This document shows, piece by piece, positions 11,074 through 23,513 of a DNA stretch of 64,000 nucleotides. Positions within the stretch are counted from its first letter, which is position 1, and the number at the start of each line of letters is the position of its first letter. The notes beneath the pieces were generated by a model. That model saw only the letters and a program-made list of their open reading frames with translations, searched no databases and had not been told where the DNA came from. Position numbers and translations under genes: made by a program. The stretch covers positions 70,977,564 to 71,041,563 of the forward strand of contig CM061245.1 of NCBI GenBank assembly GCA_030848705.1. The letters are read 5' to 3'. Source of the DNA: Heracleum sosnowskyi. Its lineage: Eukaryota; Streptophyta; Magnoliopsida; Apiales; Apiaceae.

Positions 11074-11831
11074 ATATTTATCCGCTAATTGAGTGGAAGT
11101 TTAATCTTCAAGAACACGAAGAACACGGTTCGGGAATTTTTATATTTTTGTATATATGTAATACGGATTATACGAAGGATAATGTACGATTCGTCTTTTT
11201 ATATTTAGTGGAAAATAATACCCCAAACAACATTTTTGGATCGATATTGATCCATTGGATCGCTTTAAATCTTTAATAGAGTAGAATACACGTTTTACGA
11301 GGTGATAATTATCCACAAGGACTGATAATTATCCATATCAATACATATCATTTATATAACGACTGCTCAAGAATACTGGGGCTATAACAGATGTATTATT
11401 GATATGAACGATATATCAATCGCCCTAAACAATTAGGGTACGGAATAATTTTTCCATTTTTGAATAAAACAAATACTATTGACAGTATCAGATAATTAGG
11501 GATATAATGATACGAAGAAATCTTCCAATAATGATTCGGATACGAAAGACGAAGGGATAATAATGATGTACAAAATTTTAACGGGGCTCACAACTGAAGA
11601 TATTTCTAAATGAAAAGATATTTGAAAGGGGCTTTCGACACAACAATTAACATACTATTACTCAATAACCTTAACCATTAAGACTCCAAATACTCCACAA
11701 TAATTATTCTACACATAAAATATAATTTATATCATTAATAAAGTTTACGGATATTACAATAAGTTATGAATATATTAGTTTGTAATTTGATTCTTGATTG
11801 TTGGTATTAGTTTAAAACAGGTGGATTGTTA

Positions 11832-11843
11832 TATAAATAGGGG
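11832..11843 (+). promoter_or_regulatory. TATA box of the gypsy-like LTR
   Basis: TATAAATAGGGG, followed about 30 bases later by GTCGGATTTCCGAC, a 14-bp inverted repeat near the expected transcription start. This is the only strong TATA motif I saw in this LTR. Confidence 0.5.
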
Positions 11844-12050
11844 AAGTGCTGTCGGATTTCCGACAGGACTATTAAATGATTATTATTTGATTATTATTTG
11901 GCAATTGTATATGATATGATATGCTAGTTTAAATGCTTACGTGAATGAAACATGTGATATGTGTTACATGAAGTATAGGAAATTATGTGAATTAGTTATT
12001 TGACTTGCTACGTGATAAATGTTGAAGTGATTGTTTATTTTTGGATAAAG

Positions 12051-12217
12051 TAACTACAAGTCAAGGCAGGTTTATTTTCTTATATGTTTACTGCAAGTGA
12101 AGACAGATTTATTTTCTTATATGTTTACTGCAAGTCAAGGCAGATTTATTTTCTTACATGTTTACTGCAAGTCAAGGCAGATTTATTTTCTTACATGTTT
12201 ACTGCAAGTCAAGGTAG
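12051..12217 (+). repeat. 37-bp tandem repeat, about 4.5 copies
   Basis: The unit contains TTTACTGCAAGTCAAGGCAG followed by a T-rich part. Spacing of the GGCAG/GACAG element is exactly 37 bases at each step (12067, 12104, 12141, 12178, 12215). It lies inside the gypsy-like element, downstream of its TATA box. Confidence 0.85.
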
Positions 12218-14460
12218 ATGAATGGAGTATTGAATAAATTGTGGATTGATTGTGGATAATTGGGTTAGGATTTTTGGTGTTTTTAAACAGGGCAACGTCC
12301 ACTTTACGAATAGGTCATGCCCAATTTTCCGTAGAAAATACATTCGCTTAAGTTTATAAACATTTTATTAAGTAGAGTTGAAGTCTGAAGGCTAAAGTAT
12401 ATCTTATATTTAATTAGTGAATAGTTGGGCGGGCACGATCTCGGTAATGCAGACTCGTAGCCATCGCATATGCGCCGGAACCAAGAGTTATCAGAATAGA
12501 AGATTGTGATGACATAAGATAGAAGAAGATGAGAATCATATTACTTCGACTTTACGTATAATAGTTAAGGACCAAAGGCAAGTTTACTAACTCGTACTCA
12601 TTTGTTCGGAGTATCGTAGCAAGATTCCTTTTCAATTTTCATTTAATTATTTGTTGCATAACCAGTTCCTATTCATATCCTGTGATTGACTTGATAGTTC
12701 TATTTTGTTTCATAATTCATACCTTGCAGCATCTTGTGATTGCCAGATTTAATCCTGATTCTTATTTATTGAGATCTGATTCATATGTAAATGTTTCTAC
12801 CTAACCTAGTCTAAGAATCTGAATCAGACATTGGAAGTATTAAATTTGAGTTGATCAGGTAGTCGATTGTTCCGACACCTAACCCGAGTACTAAATTGGA
12901 ATTGGAAGTTTTTATTAAAAATGAAATGTTTTTAAGGACTGCCGACGCTAGTCAGAGTATCAGTATTATGTAGGCCAAAGTGGCCTTGGATCCAGTTCAG
13001 TATTTGGACATACCATAGGGTATGATCCAGAGTTTTAGTGTGACTAATCATCCACTTTAACTCGTTGTGTCACAGTAAAAATCCAATTCTAATCTAAAGT
13101 TTGACACAATTGTTGTTGTTCATTTTGCCAGTTGAGCTGCTTTTCATACATTGCTATTATCGCATTATTATTTTACCCCCAGTTGAGTTGATTTCCTTCA
13201 TATATTGCCATTGTTGCATTATTATTTACCATGTGCAGTTATTATATACTTGTTGAGCTTCTTTCGCTCACTCTTGCTTGTTACCCTTGATATTTCAGTA
13301 AGACGAGAGGATGTCTCCTCTCATATTTGCTGGTTTCAACTTTTTAACCCCCGGTGTAAAGTAGATTGACAATATTTAATTGTATAACTGTGGAATGAGA
13401 AGAGTCAAGATGACGTTTGGAAGACGAGTTGATGTAGAGCATTTGGATCTAGTGTAAGGTTATTGCGGGTCGACGATGACGTATGATATCGATAACCTTA
13501 GGACATGTAGCAGAAGAACTTAGAATCGAATGACGAGCCATCAGAGGAGCTGATAAAGAAGACATACCTGAAGACCTTGGCAATATTTTCTCTTCTTATT
13601 GAATAATGTGACACTCATTTAAGTTTCTAAAACCCTATCAAGTTGTGATATTCGAACTTCTACTTTTCTTCAATCGGGAATAACTCTATTATTGATAAAT
13701 CATCATTTCCTTGTATTGTGCCAGTAATTTCTTTTTCGGTTATTCTTTTCCCCGGAAGTAGTACCTTTGGAATCTGTTCAGTTGTAATCCAAGGGTGTAT
13801 CTGAGAATTTCTCATCAAAAGACCTTAATTGTTAATTTGACTAGACTCATTTTATATTTCTCTACTCCAGCTGAGACGAACAACCCTATTTATAGGGGAC
13901 ACAAGGACTATCTGTCTGTGTGATAGAAGTTTGATGGGACGCCATCAATTGTGTGTTGTGCATCACAAGAAGGCTAATTACCTTTAGTAATGTCTTAACT
14001 AAGACACGCAACATTGGTTCATCTGATGATATTTCTCTCTCATTGATTCTTTTATGTCAAAAATGTTTGGTTTGAAATTCGTAATTCGATAACCACAATT
14101 GTGGGACACTCGCTATGATATGACATCTTTTCACTTCAATTTATCATGAATCTTGTTATCTCAAATAATCTTGGAAGTATGCCAAGCAGGTTGGAATTAG
14201 TTGGCCTTTGCGGTGGGATTACCAAGAGCCAAAGCGGATCAAGATGTGATTAAAATAGTAGTAACGTATAACGTGTAGTGGTACAACCGGATTTGCCCTA
14301 TATAAAGAGATCGGTAGAAATCCCAGACTAGAAAGAACAAGTATCAAAGATTAAAGAGTTAGTATTATTGCGGATGCAACCAGAGTTGGAAGTTATAAAA
14401 AGAACCTTAGTGACTTCTTCAGCTGATTCCGAGGACGGAATCCTTATAAGGTGGGTAGAT

Positions 14461-14958
14461 TGTAGTAACCCGAATTTTCAGGGTTTATTAATATTATTAT
14501 TTAAATATTTTATTGATTTTCTCAAAAGAGGAGGAATGGTATTATGTGTATTTTATTCATCTAAATTTTTTTGTGAAAGCTGATTATTTTTTTGATATTG
14601 TCGAATTGAGTTTGTTTTAGAATTTTGGGGATCGAAATGGTATGTTAGTTGCGCCAAATTTTATCCGATATTTTATTCGGGTTCAAAGTTTTATTTTGTT
14701 TAATTATGAAAGTATTCCAAAATTTAGTATTTTTACATTTTTGGAAGATTTAGAATTTTTGGAAATTTTTGGTATCAAAACGGTATTTTATTAGTACCAA
14801 AATTTTACCCGGTATCTTATCTGTGCCATATTGGTATTTGGGTGAGTTATAAAAATATTCAAAAATTCAATATTTTTGCAATTCTGTAAAATCCGGGCTT
14901 TATAAAAATTTTGTGTATAATTATTTCAATTTTTAGAGTAAATAAATTTTTTTAATAG
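14461..14958 (+). repeat. 3' gypsy-like LTR, truncated
   Basis: This is the second copy of the LTR start, preceded by the polypurine tract at 14448-14460. Similarity to the 5' copy ends at a run of T. Unrelated sequence with C/G-rich and poly-T patches (14959-15240), in which I recognise nothing, follows. The element 2 target sequence does not resume, so a deletion junction is likely here. Confidence 0.65.
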
Positions 14959-16219
14959 TTGTTTGTTTGTCTCTCCGGGGAGAGGGCGAGAGGGACAAGG
15001 GGGGACTGGGATGTTTTCGAGTCCTTAATGTTTTTAAGTTTTTTTTTATCTATGTATTTTTTTTTTTTTAATGAAGTACGGGGTATTCCCCCATTTTTAT
15101 TAAGATTGCTATGTGTGATGTGCATGTTTAATTTTCTTTCGTTTTTCCATTTGAATCCATTTAACCTGTTTAACCTGTTAAAAATTGGCTTGCATGTTAA
15201 CTGTATTCATTTCCTTAAATAAAAAGAAAAACATCTCAAAAACACCAATAATAAAAATATTTAAGGATAACTTTGATTAATTTATCAAGAAGCCCTAATT
15301 GTTCAACTAACAGAATAGTGAGCTCTTTGAGCAACACAAAAACTGTTTCATTTTTGCATGAACTCACTGAAGAAACATCAGAAGAAAACTTGAAGGAATT
15401 TGAAAGAAATTGATAATCTATCAAGTTAAGACTCTTGCAGCTTCTGATGGTCTCTATGAGGATGTTGTAACAATTAACGGGAAAGCTGGAAATCTTGGAC
15501 TTTAGGAGAATAAACCTTCAATGGAGACGGCTCTTAACAGTTCATCATTGATAAAGGAAAGGTAATCATCTTATCTTTATCAAACTTTCACTTACTAAAA
15601 TCTAAATCATTTTTCTTTGCCTTTTCAAAAACTGAGATGAGAACTGTTTGGAATGACCCCCAAGTTCTCTACCCTATTAGTTACACCCTAATTTGTGATA
15701 AACAACTCCTAACCCCCTCTACAGTTTCTCAACAAACTGTAGTTGCAAAATTCTAGCAAATCTTAACCAGTGGGGAGTGATAAAGGAGTTAAGTGAGGGT
15801 GAGGGCAGTGGTGAATATCAAGAAACCACTAGAAGAAAGGTGAGGGTGAAATTACCAGCCAAACTGCCTTATGTCTTCTCAAAAAGGCATAATGGTCAAA
15901 AAGGATTAGCTCTTTTCTGGTTGTAGTCTCCCAAAAGACTATGATCATTGAAAAATGCTCTGATCCAAGAGCACTAATGAGGGATTGGGACACTGTGTGC
16001 ATAATGTGGATTATTATCCTTTCTGTTTCTGAAGTAGAAAGAAAATATATGCACGGGCACAGGGGGAGCACACATTATTCTTAAATTCAGTTTGATGCAT
16101 CTTCTTCAAATGTGAGGATGCAATCCCCAGTCCATATCATCTCATTAAGTGATAATTGCAGCATACAACTCATCTATACTTGATTCTCCATTTTCTGAAC
16201 TCTTGGAGAAGCTCCACTC

Positions 16220-17822
16220 TGTTCACACAATATCACGCAAGTATACGCGGTCACAAGTAATATAAGAATAAGTAGAGTTCGTTCCCACAGAGACTGCTAT
16301 GGTTATTATAGTTATGCACTTATGCAACAATGTATGGCTATCGTTCAATGCTAAGACAAGTATCAAGGTTGTGTTTTGATTAACTAAATTAACTAAACAA
16401 ATTATCAAGACTATATTAAACTAAAGATTGCTGATATATTACTTATGAGAATAAAACATGGGATCCTAACTTCATTAAATACTTCATCTAGAGTCTTTTG
16501 TCTTTAATCAATGCATGTGACAGTTGTGATAACTAATCGGATAACACGAAATCAGTACACGCTACCTTTCAGTATACGTATACCAAACTACTCAAACATC
16601 CACAAAAGAGATAGAAGTTAAGCAGACACCAATTATGCTTAGACCTTATATGTCTATAAGATTTGAAAACATAACGGTTTAACGAGCAAGTTATCCATTC
16701 AGATTACATAGGGCAGGTAAGATGGTTAAAATTACCTACGAATCATGCATGACAAACATACATAAACCTATGCTAGCATGGCAAGTTCTAAACCTCTATA
16801 TCCACTTTCGCATTCAATAGAGATTAACAAACAACTTAGATGTTAGCTACGCATCCAAGAAGAATAAGCACAACCAAACTAGGATATCAATTAGCCATCA
16901 CACACACATCTTTAAAACAATTAACTACTAAAATCCATAAATAAATCCGTTAGAATCCCACGACAATGATTAGTTCATAATCGAACCGTTCATCATCGTG
17001 GGTTCTGATGAAAGCATGATGAAAAACAATAAATCAATGATATAAATATGAATAAGAGTGAAAGGTTTAGAGGACAAATCTGGAAGCATCCAAAAGTTAC
17101 ACCAAAACTGAAGAATACAAGAAAAAACTATGTCTAGATCTCCTCGTAGTCACGTTCTTCGTTCTTGGCTCCTCGATCTTGTACTCCAATATTGAATCTG
17201 ATCTCTGATGTGTTGTGATGTATTGTGATGTATTGTGATGTATTGTGATGTGTTGATTATGTCCCCCCAAGGTGTGTATTTATAGCTCCAAGTTGTCCCT
17301 CTTCCAAGCAATTGCCGTTTTTGAATTAGAATAGAATTACGGCAATTTCCGTCTTTGAATGCAATAAGAATTGCATATTCCATGTTTACAACTGATTCTG
17401 GAAGTTTCTGGCCGCCCCAAGCAATTACCATAATGATTAGAAGTCGAATTTGTGAAAGTTTCCTAATTAAAATCGAATTCTGGCAATTTCTGGCGATTCT
17501 GACTTCCAGGGCGGCCGCGCAGAATTCCAGTACAATTACTGGGCGCCCGCGCAGAACCTTCTGCCTAGAATTATAGAAAATGTTGTCCTCTTCGCGTGAG
17601 CTGTAAGATCGTCAGAATCGGACTTGTAGAACTCCAGATATGGCCAAAACAGTGAAGACTGCGCAACCTACCCGGAAAATCCGAATTTTAATCAAATTAA
17701 CCTCCAACTCTTGGTTCTGCAAAACTTAATGAAAACACATTAAACACACCACATACTTGAGTTCAAGTCATCAATTTAAGCCGATATGAAGCGTTCCAAG
17801 TGGATTAAAAATCCACTTATCA
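16220..17822 (-). mobile_element. Solo LTR with perfect 5-bp target-site duplication
   Basis: The 1603-bp unit is flanked by CACTC on both sides (16215-16219 and 17823-17827). On the minus strand it starts TGATAAGTGGAT and ends GTGTGAACA, so it has TG...CA ends. No internal region or primer site is present. This is the signature of an LTR element reduced by recombination between its LTRs. It carries a short 11-bp tandem repeat (TGTATTGTGAT type, about 17205-17255). The lineage of the parent element is not clear. Confidence 0.85.
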
Positions 17823-18730
17823 CACTCACCTAGTGATCATTCTTTCTCAGAGAATTCGTTGGATCACTAGTCTCTTTTTGATGATCTTGATGTAAGCACT
17901 GTACACTTAAATGTCACATTCAATCTTCACAGAACTTACATCAATTTCTACTTCACAATCCCATTTCTCAAAATCCTCTACGGATATCCTTCATCCGTAG
18001 AAAGGTGTCTTTCAATCTACGGATAAGCTTAACCAGCGATTATCTGTAGACCAACAATGTTGAGTTCCATGATTCTTTCTTGAAAAAAAACTATTCGGCT
18101 CATTCTGACTGAGTATCAAGGAATTCAATATAGTTGAGACATCTATAGGTTTGTGGGAAGGGAGTTAGTGGAGTGGCTGGCTTGAGACCAGGCAAAAGGA
18201 GAGGGAGAAAATGAGAGGCATGCTATTTCTTCCAGCATGGCAAAAAAAGAGATTTTTCTTTTGAGTACCCCTTTAGTAAGGGAAGGTGAGTTGTGTGAAG
18301 TGAGCCAGGATGAGATCCTGATGCAAGAATAGAGAGATTCCTGAGAGAAATCTTTCGATCCTTGAAGTGTTGGATTCCTGTACCCAGATATCTTATTCAG
18401 TAACTCAGATTATGCCTCTTCTATCCTAATTGTTGATAACAAAAAGGAGGAGAAGTTAAAGAGAAGATAGGTTGTTCTCAGGGGGAGTTAGAAGGAGATC
18501 TCAGACTTCAGAATTTCTCCTCTCTCGATTGCAATCTATTGGAACCCCTTAGAAGACGGTATAGACTAAGTTACAGGAAAGTATATGGAATCTGACAGCT
18601 TCAAGTTGTTATTTTTGTTTTTGCAACATCATCAAATTATGTCCATTATTAATCTCTATCTGAGGATAACTGAGAACATTGAAGGGTTTTGTTATCATCA
18701 ACTTAAGGATTTATGCCAGTTCTAACAGTC

Positions 18731-18747
18731 ATAAATAGGGGGAGATT
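18731..18747 (+). other. Polypurine tract of element C
   Basis: ATAAATAGGGGGAGATT directly precedes the TGTTAGG LTR start, the standard arrangement at the 3' LTR of plant copia elements. Confidence 0.75.
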
Positions 18748-19959
18748 GTTAGGATGGACCGATTTGGAATGATGATAACAAAATCCTCAAAACAAGAATT
18801 TGATCTTGACACCGAAGCTGGTTGTCAAAAAGCTAGTTCATAGAAGCTGACAAATCAGGAAGCTAACTGGAAGGCATTTTATCTATCCAAGGTCTAAAAG
18901 CCACATCAAATGATTGGAGGATATTCTGTCATCAAGTTAAGAAGCATTTCAGAAGCAAGCCAATGGACGTCTAATCAAGCACCAAGTGTTTCAGTGGTAA
19001 GTTTGCCTAAACAACTCAGTAATGGTGAATCAATAAAGATGACAAGGTGTTTTATCTAAAGATGAAGCTAAGAGTATCCTTTCTACGGATCAAGCTATGA
19101 AATCTTATTTCATCTACGGATACATGCTAAAAACATCATATGCCATCAACGGATAGAAACTGAGAACATCTTATCTCGTCAACGGATAGAAGCTAGGAAC
19201 AACTTATCTCATCTACGGATAAAAGCTAGGGACATCATATCTACGGATAAAAGCTGAAGGAAGTTGATCATCAGAAACAGCTAAGGATGTCATGTTTTAT
19301 CTATGGATGCAGTTAAGGAGGTCATGGTCTATCTATGGATGCAGTCAAGAATGTCATGTCTCATCTATGGATACAGTTATGGAATATTACTTCTATGGAT
19401 ATTCTGAGATTACCTTTCTACTGATAATTGACGTAAAATCGTAGTCTACGGATATGGAATTAATACGCCTACTGATGTTCATCTCATTCAACATGGAAAA
19501 CAAATCTATGTAACGGAATGTTTTGGAGGTTTCTTTATTTTAGCAGGTTGAATGGAGGACAGTCTCAGAGATTATCATTACACAACCCGTGACTAAAAGA
19601 TGCTGGATGACGATGCAAAAGATGTATGGAATAGAGAGTCAAAATTGTAAATATGCGAAGGCTCAAATTCCTACAAATGAAATGTGAAGTCATCTATTGT
19701 CTCCTATGTCTCGATGGATAAATAAGAGTTAAGGAAACTACCTAGAAGTTTAACTTCTAATTGAACATTAAGGAAAAGCTTGACAAGCATGAAGACCCAT
19801 TTTGAATACTACAAGCTCACTTATCTCAGCTGATAGTGACTTGACAGTCGGGTTATCGAGGAGAGGTCTCTTTCATGCAGATGTCACATGGGCTTGGAAA
19901 CTAGGTCAATAACATGGACTTAGTAATTTTTGAAGAGAGCAGAACACTCAATCAGAAAG
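18748..19959 (+). repeat. 3' LTR of element C with a cluster of TCTACGGAT words
   Basis: It begins TGTTAGGATGGACC. Between 19082 and 19450 it holds four exact TCTACGGAT, two TCAACGGAT, at least four TCTATGGAT (the CpG-to-TpG form) and a GTCTACGGAT, spaced roughly 25-35 bases apart with partly repeated flanks. The LTR end is not seen because element 3 inserts at 19960. Confidence 0.65.
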
Positions 19960-20980
19960 TGTTAGGAATATCTTGTTCTTGATGATAATTATAAAACACT
20001 TAGTAGATTTTGTATTAAGTCATTTTGTAACTGTCAACGGAATGGTATGTTTTGCAGCTTTCGTTGATAGGTAGCTCATCAACGAAATGAGTGATGTAGC
20101 AATTGCATTGTACAATACTTCACAGTTTGATATGCATTTGGTTGTAGGTATTAGATAGGTTTTCTAAGTCATGTTGACTAAGTACTAGATAGGCAAAATA
20201 GGTTGGTTAATTGTAAATATATTATGCCTTGTAATTTTGCCTAAGTGAAGACATGTCAACGGTATGAAGATTACTCTATCAACGGAATGAAGATTACTCA
20301 TCAACGCAATGAAGATTACCCATCAACGAAATGAAGAATAAAGCTATCAACGAAACACATCTCCCTGCTATCAACGAATCATTATTACTTTTCTGAATAG
20401 TTGACAAAGTGATAGTGACAGTTTTCTGACAGATCAAAAGGAGATGTGGAAGTGTACTTTGCATTGGAAGCCATCAAAATGGTCATTGGAAATAAGGAAA
20501 CATTCCAATTTCCAATTAGGTTATTGGGAGTGATCATAATAAGCATGAAGACAAAAGCCAAGATCTCCAAGGACCATTGGACAAAAGGGATGAAAAGCAA
20601 GCTACTGAAAGTTACTTCTAGATTAATTTAGAGTAGCCAAAAATAGCATTGTAAACTTGGGTTATATAACCAAGTGTAGCAGTTCATTTTAGAAATAGAA
20701 GAGTGAGATAAAATTAGTTTGTATTAGCTTCTGTAAAGAGCACTCTCACTCTCAATCAAGAACTGAGCAGCTGTGATACTTTTGTAACACAGATTATTTC
20801 CGCAATAAAAATTATCTCAGTTGGATCCTCAAAACATCCAACTGAAATTTTATATTTGTTTGTGTTTTACTTCAGTACAGTTTTATTATTGAAAGTTGTT
20901 TTAATTTTCGAAATATCTAGAATTGTATTCAACCCCCCCCCCCCTCTTCTACAATTCTGTTAGGTCATTTGGGATTAACA
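19960..20980 (+). repeat. 5' LTR of element 3
   Basis: The LTR runs from TGTTAGGAATATC to GGGATTAACA. TCAACGAA/TCAACGGA words and their reverse form TTCGTTGA are iterated at 20036-20070 and 20254-20370. The TATA box lies between CTTGG and CCAAG arms (20656-20674). The 3' end has TTGTATTCAACC, a run of about twelve C and CTTCTACA, as in the other Sirevirus LTRs here. Confidence 0.9.
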
Positions 20981-20982
20981 AT

Positions 20983-20994
20983 TGGTATCAGAGC
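20983..20994 (+). other. Primer binding site of element 3 (tRNA-iMet type)
   Basis: TGGTATCAGAGC lies two bases after the LTR end, identical to the site of element 1. Confidence 0.92.
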
Positions 20995-21043
20995 AAGCTT
21001 CTAACATACAAGAAGTTTAAAGATCAAGACCAAAACAGTAACC

Positions 21044-23513
21044 ATGGTGAAGAAGGATGCAGGTGTGAAGATACCAGTTCTAGATAAGGACAATTACTTT
21101 CACTGGAAAGTAAAGATGCATCTACATCTCATGTCTATGGATGAGAGATATGTAGACTGCATTGAGAAAGTTCCACACGTTCCCATGAAGTTTGCATCTA
21201 GAGTTGGACTGCCAGATGATGCTCCTGATGTAGAAATTCCAAAACCTGTCTCAGAATGGACTATTGAAGATGTTGCAGAATTCCATAAAGATAAAAGAAC
21301 CATGAACATTCTGTTTAATGGTTTGGAGCAAGAGATGTTTGACAATGTCATCAACTGTACAACCTCCAAATAAGTATGGGACACTGTTAGAACACTTTGT
21401 GAAGGAACTGAGCAAGTTAGGGAGAACAAAATGCAACTCCTTATACAACAATATGAGCATTTTCATTTTAAAGCTGGTGAAACCCTAAATGACACGTTTA
21501 GTAGGTTTCAAAAGCTTTTGAATGGATTAAAGTTGTATGGGAGGATCTATCAAACCAAGGATTCAAACCTTAAATTTCTTAGAGCTCTTCCAAAAGAATG
21601 GAAGCCTATGACAGTTTCTCTGAGAAACACTCAAGAGTACAAAGACTACACTCTTGAAAGGCTTTATGGAACCCTAAAGACATATGAGCTGGAAATGGAA
21701 CAAGATGAAGAAATTGAGAAGGTACAAAAGAAAGGTGGATCTATTGCATTGATTGCATCTGTGAACCAACTGGAAGATGACAATGAAGAAACTGCAAAAG
21801 CCACAACTAGTCGAGCTAGTTGTAGGAGTGATGTTAGCAAGAGTAAAGGCAAGATGACAGAAGAAGAAGAAGAACCAGCCAACTTGGATGACTTAGATGA
21901 GATTGATGAACACATTGCCTTTCTTTCAAGGAAATTCTCTAAGTTCAAATTCAAGAGAAACTCATAAGCAATGCCACCAAGGAGAGACCTTCAACCTAGC
22001 AAAAATAACTGGATTGAAAAGTCTAAATCTAAATGTTTCAACTGTGGAATGATTGGTCACTTTGTTGGAGACTGCAGAAAGCCCAAAGTTGAGAAGGGCA
22101 ACAGGAAATTTGAGCCTTGTTGATTATAAAAAGAAATACTTTGAACTTCTCAAGCAAAAAGAAAAGGCTTTCATGTCTCAGGAGTATGATTCGGCTGGGA
22201 ATGGTGAAGATTCTGATGATGATGTTGAGTATGTGAACTTGGCTCTAATGGCTAACAATCATGAGCATGAAGCAAGTTCCACTAGCAACCAGGTAACAAT
22301 TACTAATCTTTCTGAGCTTTCTAAAGAGGAATGCGATAGTGCAGTTAATGAAATGTCTACTGTACTATATAATTTGCGTGTTACTCTTAAATCACTTACC
22401 AAAGAGAACTCAAGAATCAAAGAGACAAATCTGCTCTTAAGTGATAGAAATGCCATATTAGAAGCACAGCTCATTGAGTTTGAGAAAATGAGGTGTGTTA
22501 GTAGGGATGCTAAGAAGGAACTTGAGAAAGTGTTGGAAAGGGAAGAGATTCTTAAAACACAACTTGAAATAGAACAAAGTGTGATTGCAAAATGGAAAGA
22601 TTCCAGGAATGTTGCTACCAACATCATTAATGTTCAAGGTATGGAATCTTTCTGTGAGCAATCATGGAAAAAGAATAAAGAGAAGCTAGGGTATGCTGGT
22701 GAAACCTTAGAATCAGAAACAGAGTCAACAAACAACAATGATCATTTGTTGAAGGTTGATACGTGAACGGAATGCAAGGTTTCGTTGACAGATGAACCAT
22801 CAACCGATCAGGGTGTTTCGTTGACAGGGAAAAAGAAAGTAGAACTCACTAGACTTAATAACAAGTATGGTCCTATCACCAAGAACTTTGTTCAAGGTGA
22901 GTCTAGTAAATCAAAGAAAGTTGAGAAGCCTGTTGAAAGAGCAAATGTAGGTCACTTGTCTAACAAACAATTGGTAGACAAGTTAGAGAAAATTCAAGTT
23001 GAGGTTAAGGGCAATAAAAAGAACAACAGGAATGGCAAAGTAGGGATTAACAAACATAACAATTACACACCTGATAAATATGCTCCTAGAAAAACATGTG
23101 TTAATTGTGGAAGTGTTAGTCATTTAACTGCTAATTGCAAATCTGTTAAGAAGTCCACTAATGTGAAAATGCCTAAGCTTGTCATGAATGTTTCTATGCC
23201 TACAATGCCTGTTATGCCTAATCTGTTTGCTCCATATGCACAGTTTCAGAATCCTTATGCTAACATTCCATTTGTGCCTAATCCATACATGAATATGTTT
23301 AATGTGCCACAAATGCCATGGAATGTGAATAACATGTTTGTTCCTCCAACTATGCATGCTGTGAATGAAAATGTGAGCAACCCTCAGAAATCAACACCAA
23401 AGATAAAGGTTGATTTAAATCAATCTGAGCCTAAGGTGAAAAATGATATAAAAGGAAAATCAAAGGCTAACAAAACAGGACCCAAGGAAACTTGGGTACC
23501 AAAACCAACTTGA
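21044..23513 (+). pseudogene. Element 3 gag with three stops and one frameshift
   Basis: The start ATG at 21044 gives MVKKDAGVKIPVLDKDNYFHW. Lesions: TAA at 21371-21373 (expected Glu codon), TAA at 21965-21967, a one-base T insertion near 22117 just before the VDYKKKYFELL motif, and TGA at 22764-22766. Gag capsid motifs (FNGLEQEMFDNVINC, FLRALPKEWKPMTVSLRNT) precede the zinc knuckle CFNCGMIGHFVGDC (22034-22075). A heptad-rich region (22340-22600, e.g. LLLSDRNAILEAQLIEFEKM) suggests a coiled coil. A second Cys/His cluster (CVNCGSVSHLTANC) lies at about 23098-23139, with a Met/Pro/Asn-rich tail. It ends WVPKPT-stop. Confidence 0.87.

Larger units (their letters stand above)
10579..14958 (+). 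mobile_element. Ty3/gypsy-like element with long LTRs, inserted in element 2
   Basis: A block starting TGTAGTAACCCGAATTTTCAGG at 10579 recurs at 14461, about 96% identical by eye over roughly 495 bp. A purine-rich tract (AAGGTGGGTAGAT, 14448-14460) abuts the second copy, as a polypurine tract does at a 3' LTR. The second copy loses similarity near 14958, so the 3' LTR is truncated. The 5' LTR must be longer than 500 bp, since a TATA box lies at 11832. No reverse transcriptase or integrase is visible between the LTRs. Assignment to gypsy rests on the LTR start and lack of copia features, so it is tentative. Confidence 0.6.
15241..19959 (+). mobile_element. Element C: 3' part of a Sirevirus-like element, split by a solo LTR
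   Basis: The interval holds decayed sequence without a long open frame (15241-16219 and 17823-18730), then a polypurine tract (18731-18747) and a 3' LTR beginning TGTTAGGATGG (18748). TCTACGGAT/ATCCGTAGA words occur both before the polypurine tract (17978-18025) and in the LTR. By position the first part corresponds to the extra reading frame and untranslated region found 3' of pol in Sireviruses. The LTR start differs from that of element 2, so it is not simply element 2's other end. The right end is cut by element 3 at 19960. Confidence 0.55.

Noticed and set aside
12051..12217. CRISPR-like array
   Set aside because: The 37-bp units are directly adjacent without unique spacers and lie in a plant retrotransposon; this is a tandem repeat.
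10513..14583. Two nearly identical short frames (10513-10701 and 14368-14583) as a duplicated gene
   Set aside because: The shared part is the start of the gypsy-like LTR; the repeated peptide is a by-product of the LTR repeat.
17205..17255. TGTATTGTGAT repeats as a regulatory array
   Set aside because: Short 11-bp slippage-type tandem repeat within the solo LTR; no further evidence.
6580..19959. Elements 2 and C as the two ends of one element split by the gypsy-like insertion
   Set aside because: Both carry TCTACGGAT words, but the LTR starts differ (TGTTAGGAACTATG versus TGTTAGGATGGACC), and the integrase frame does not resume after the gypsy-like LTR. I keep them as separate elements.
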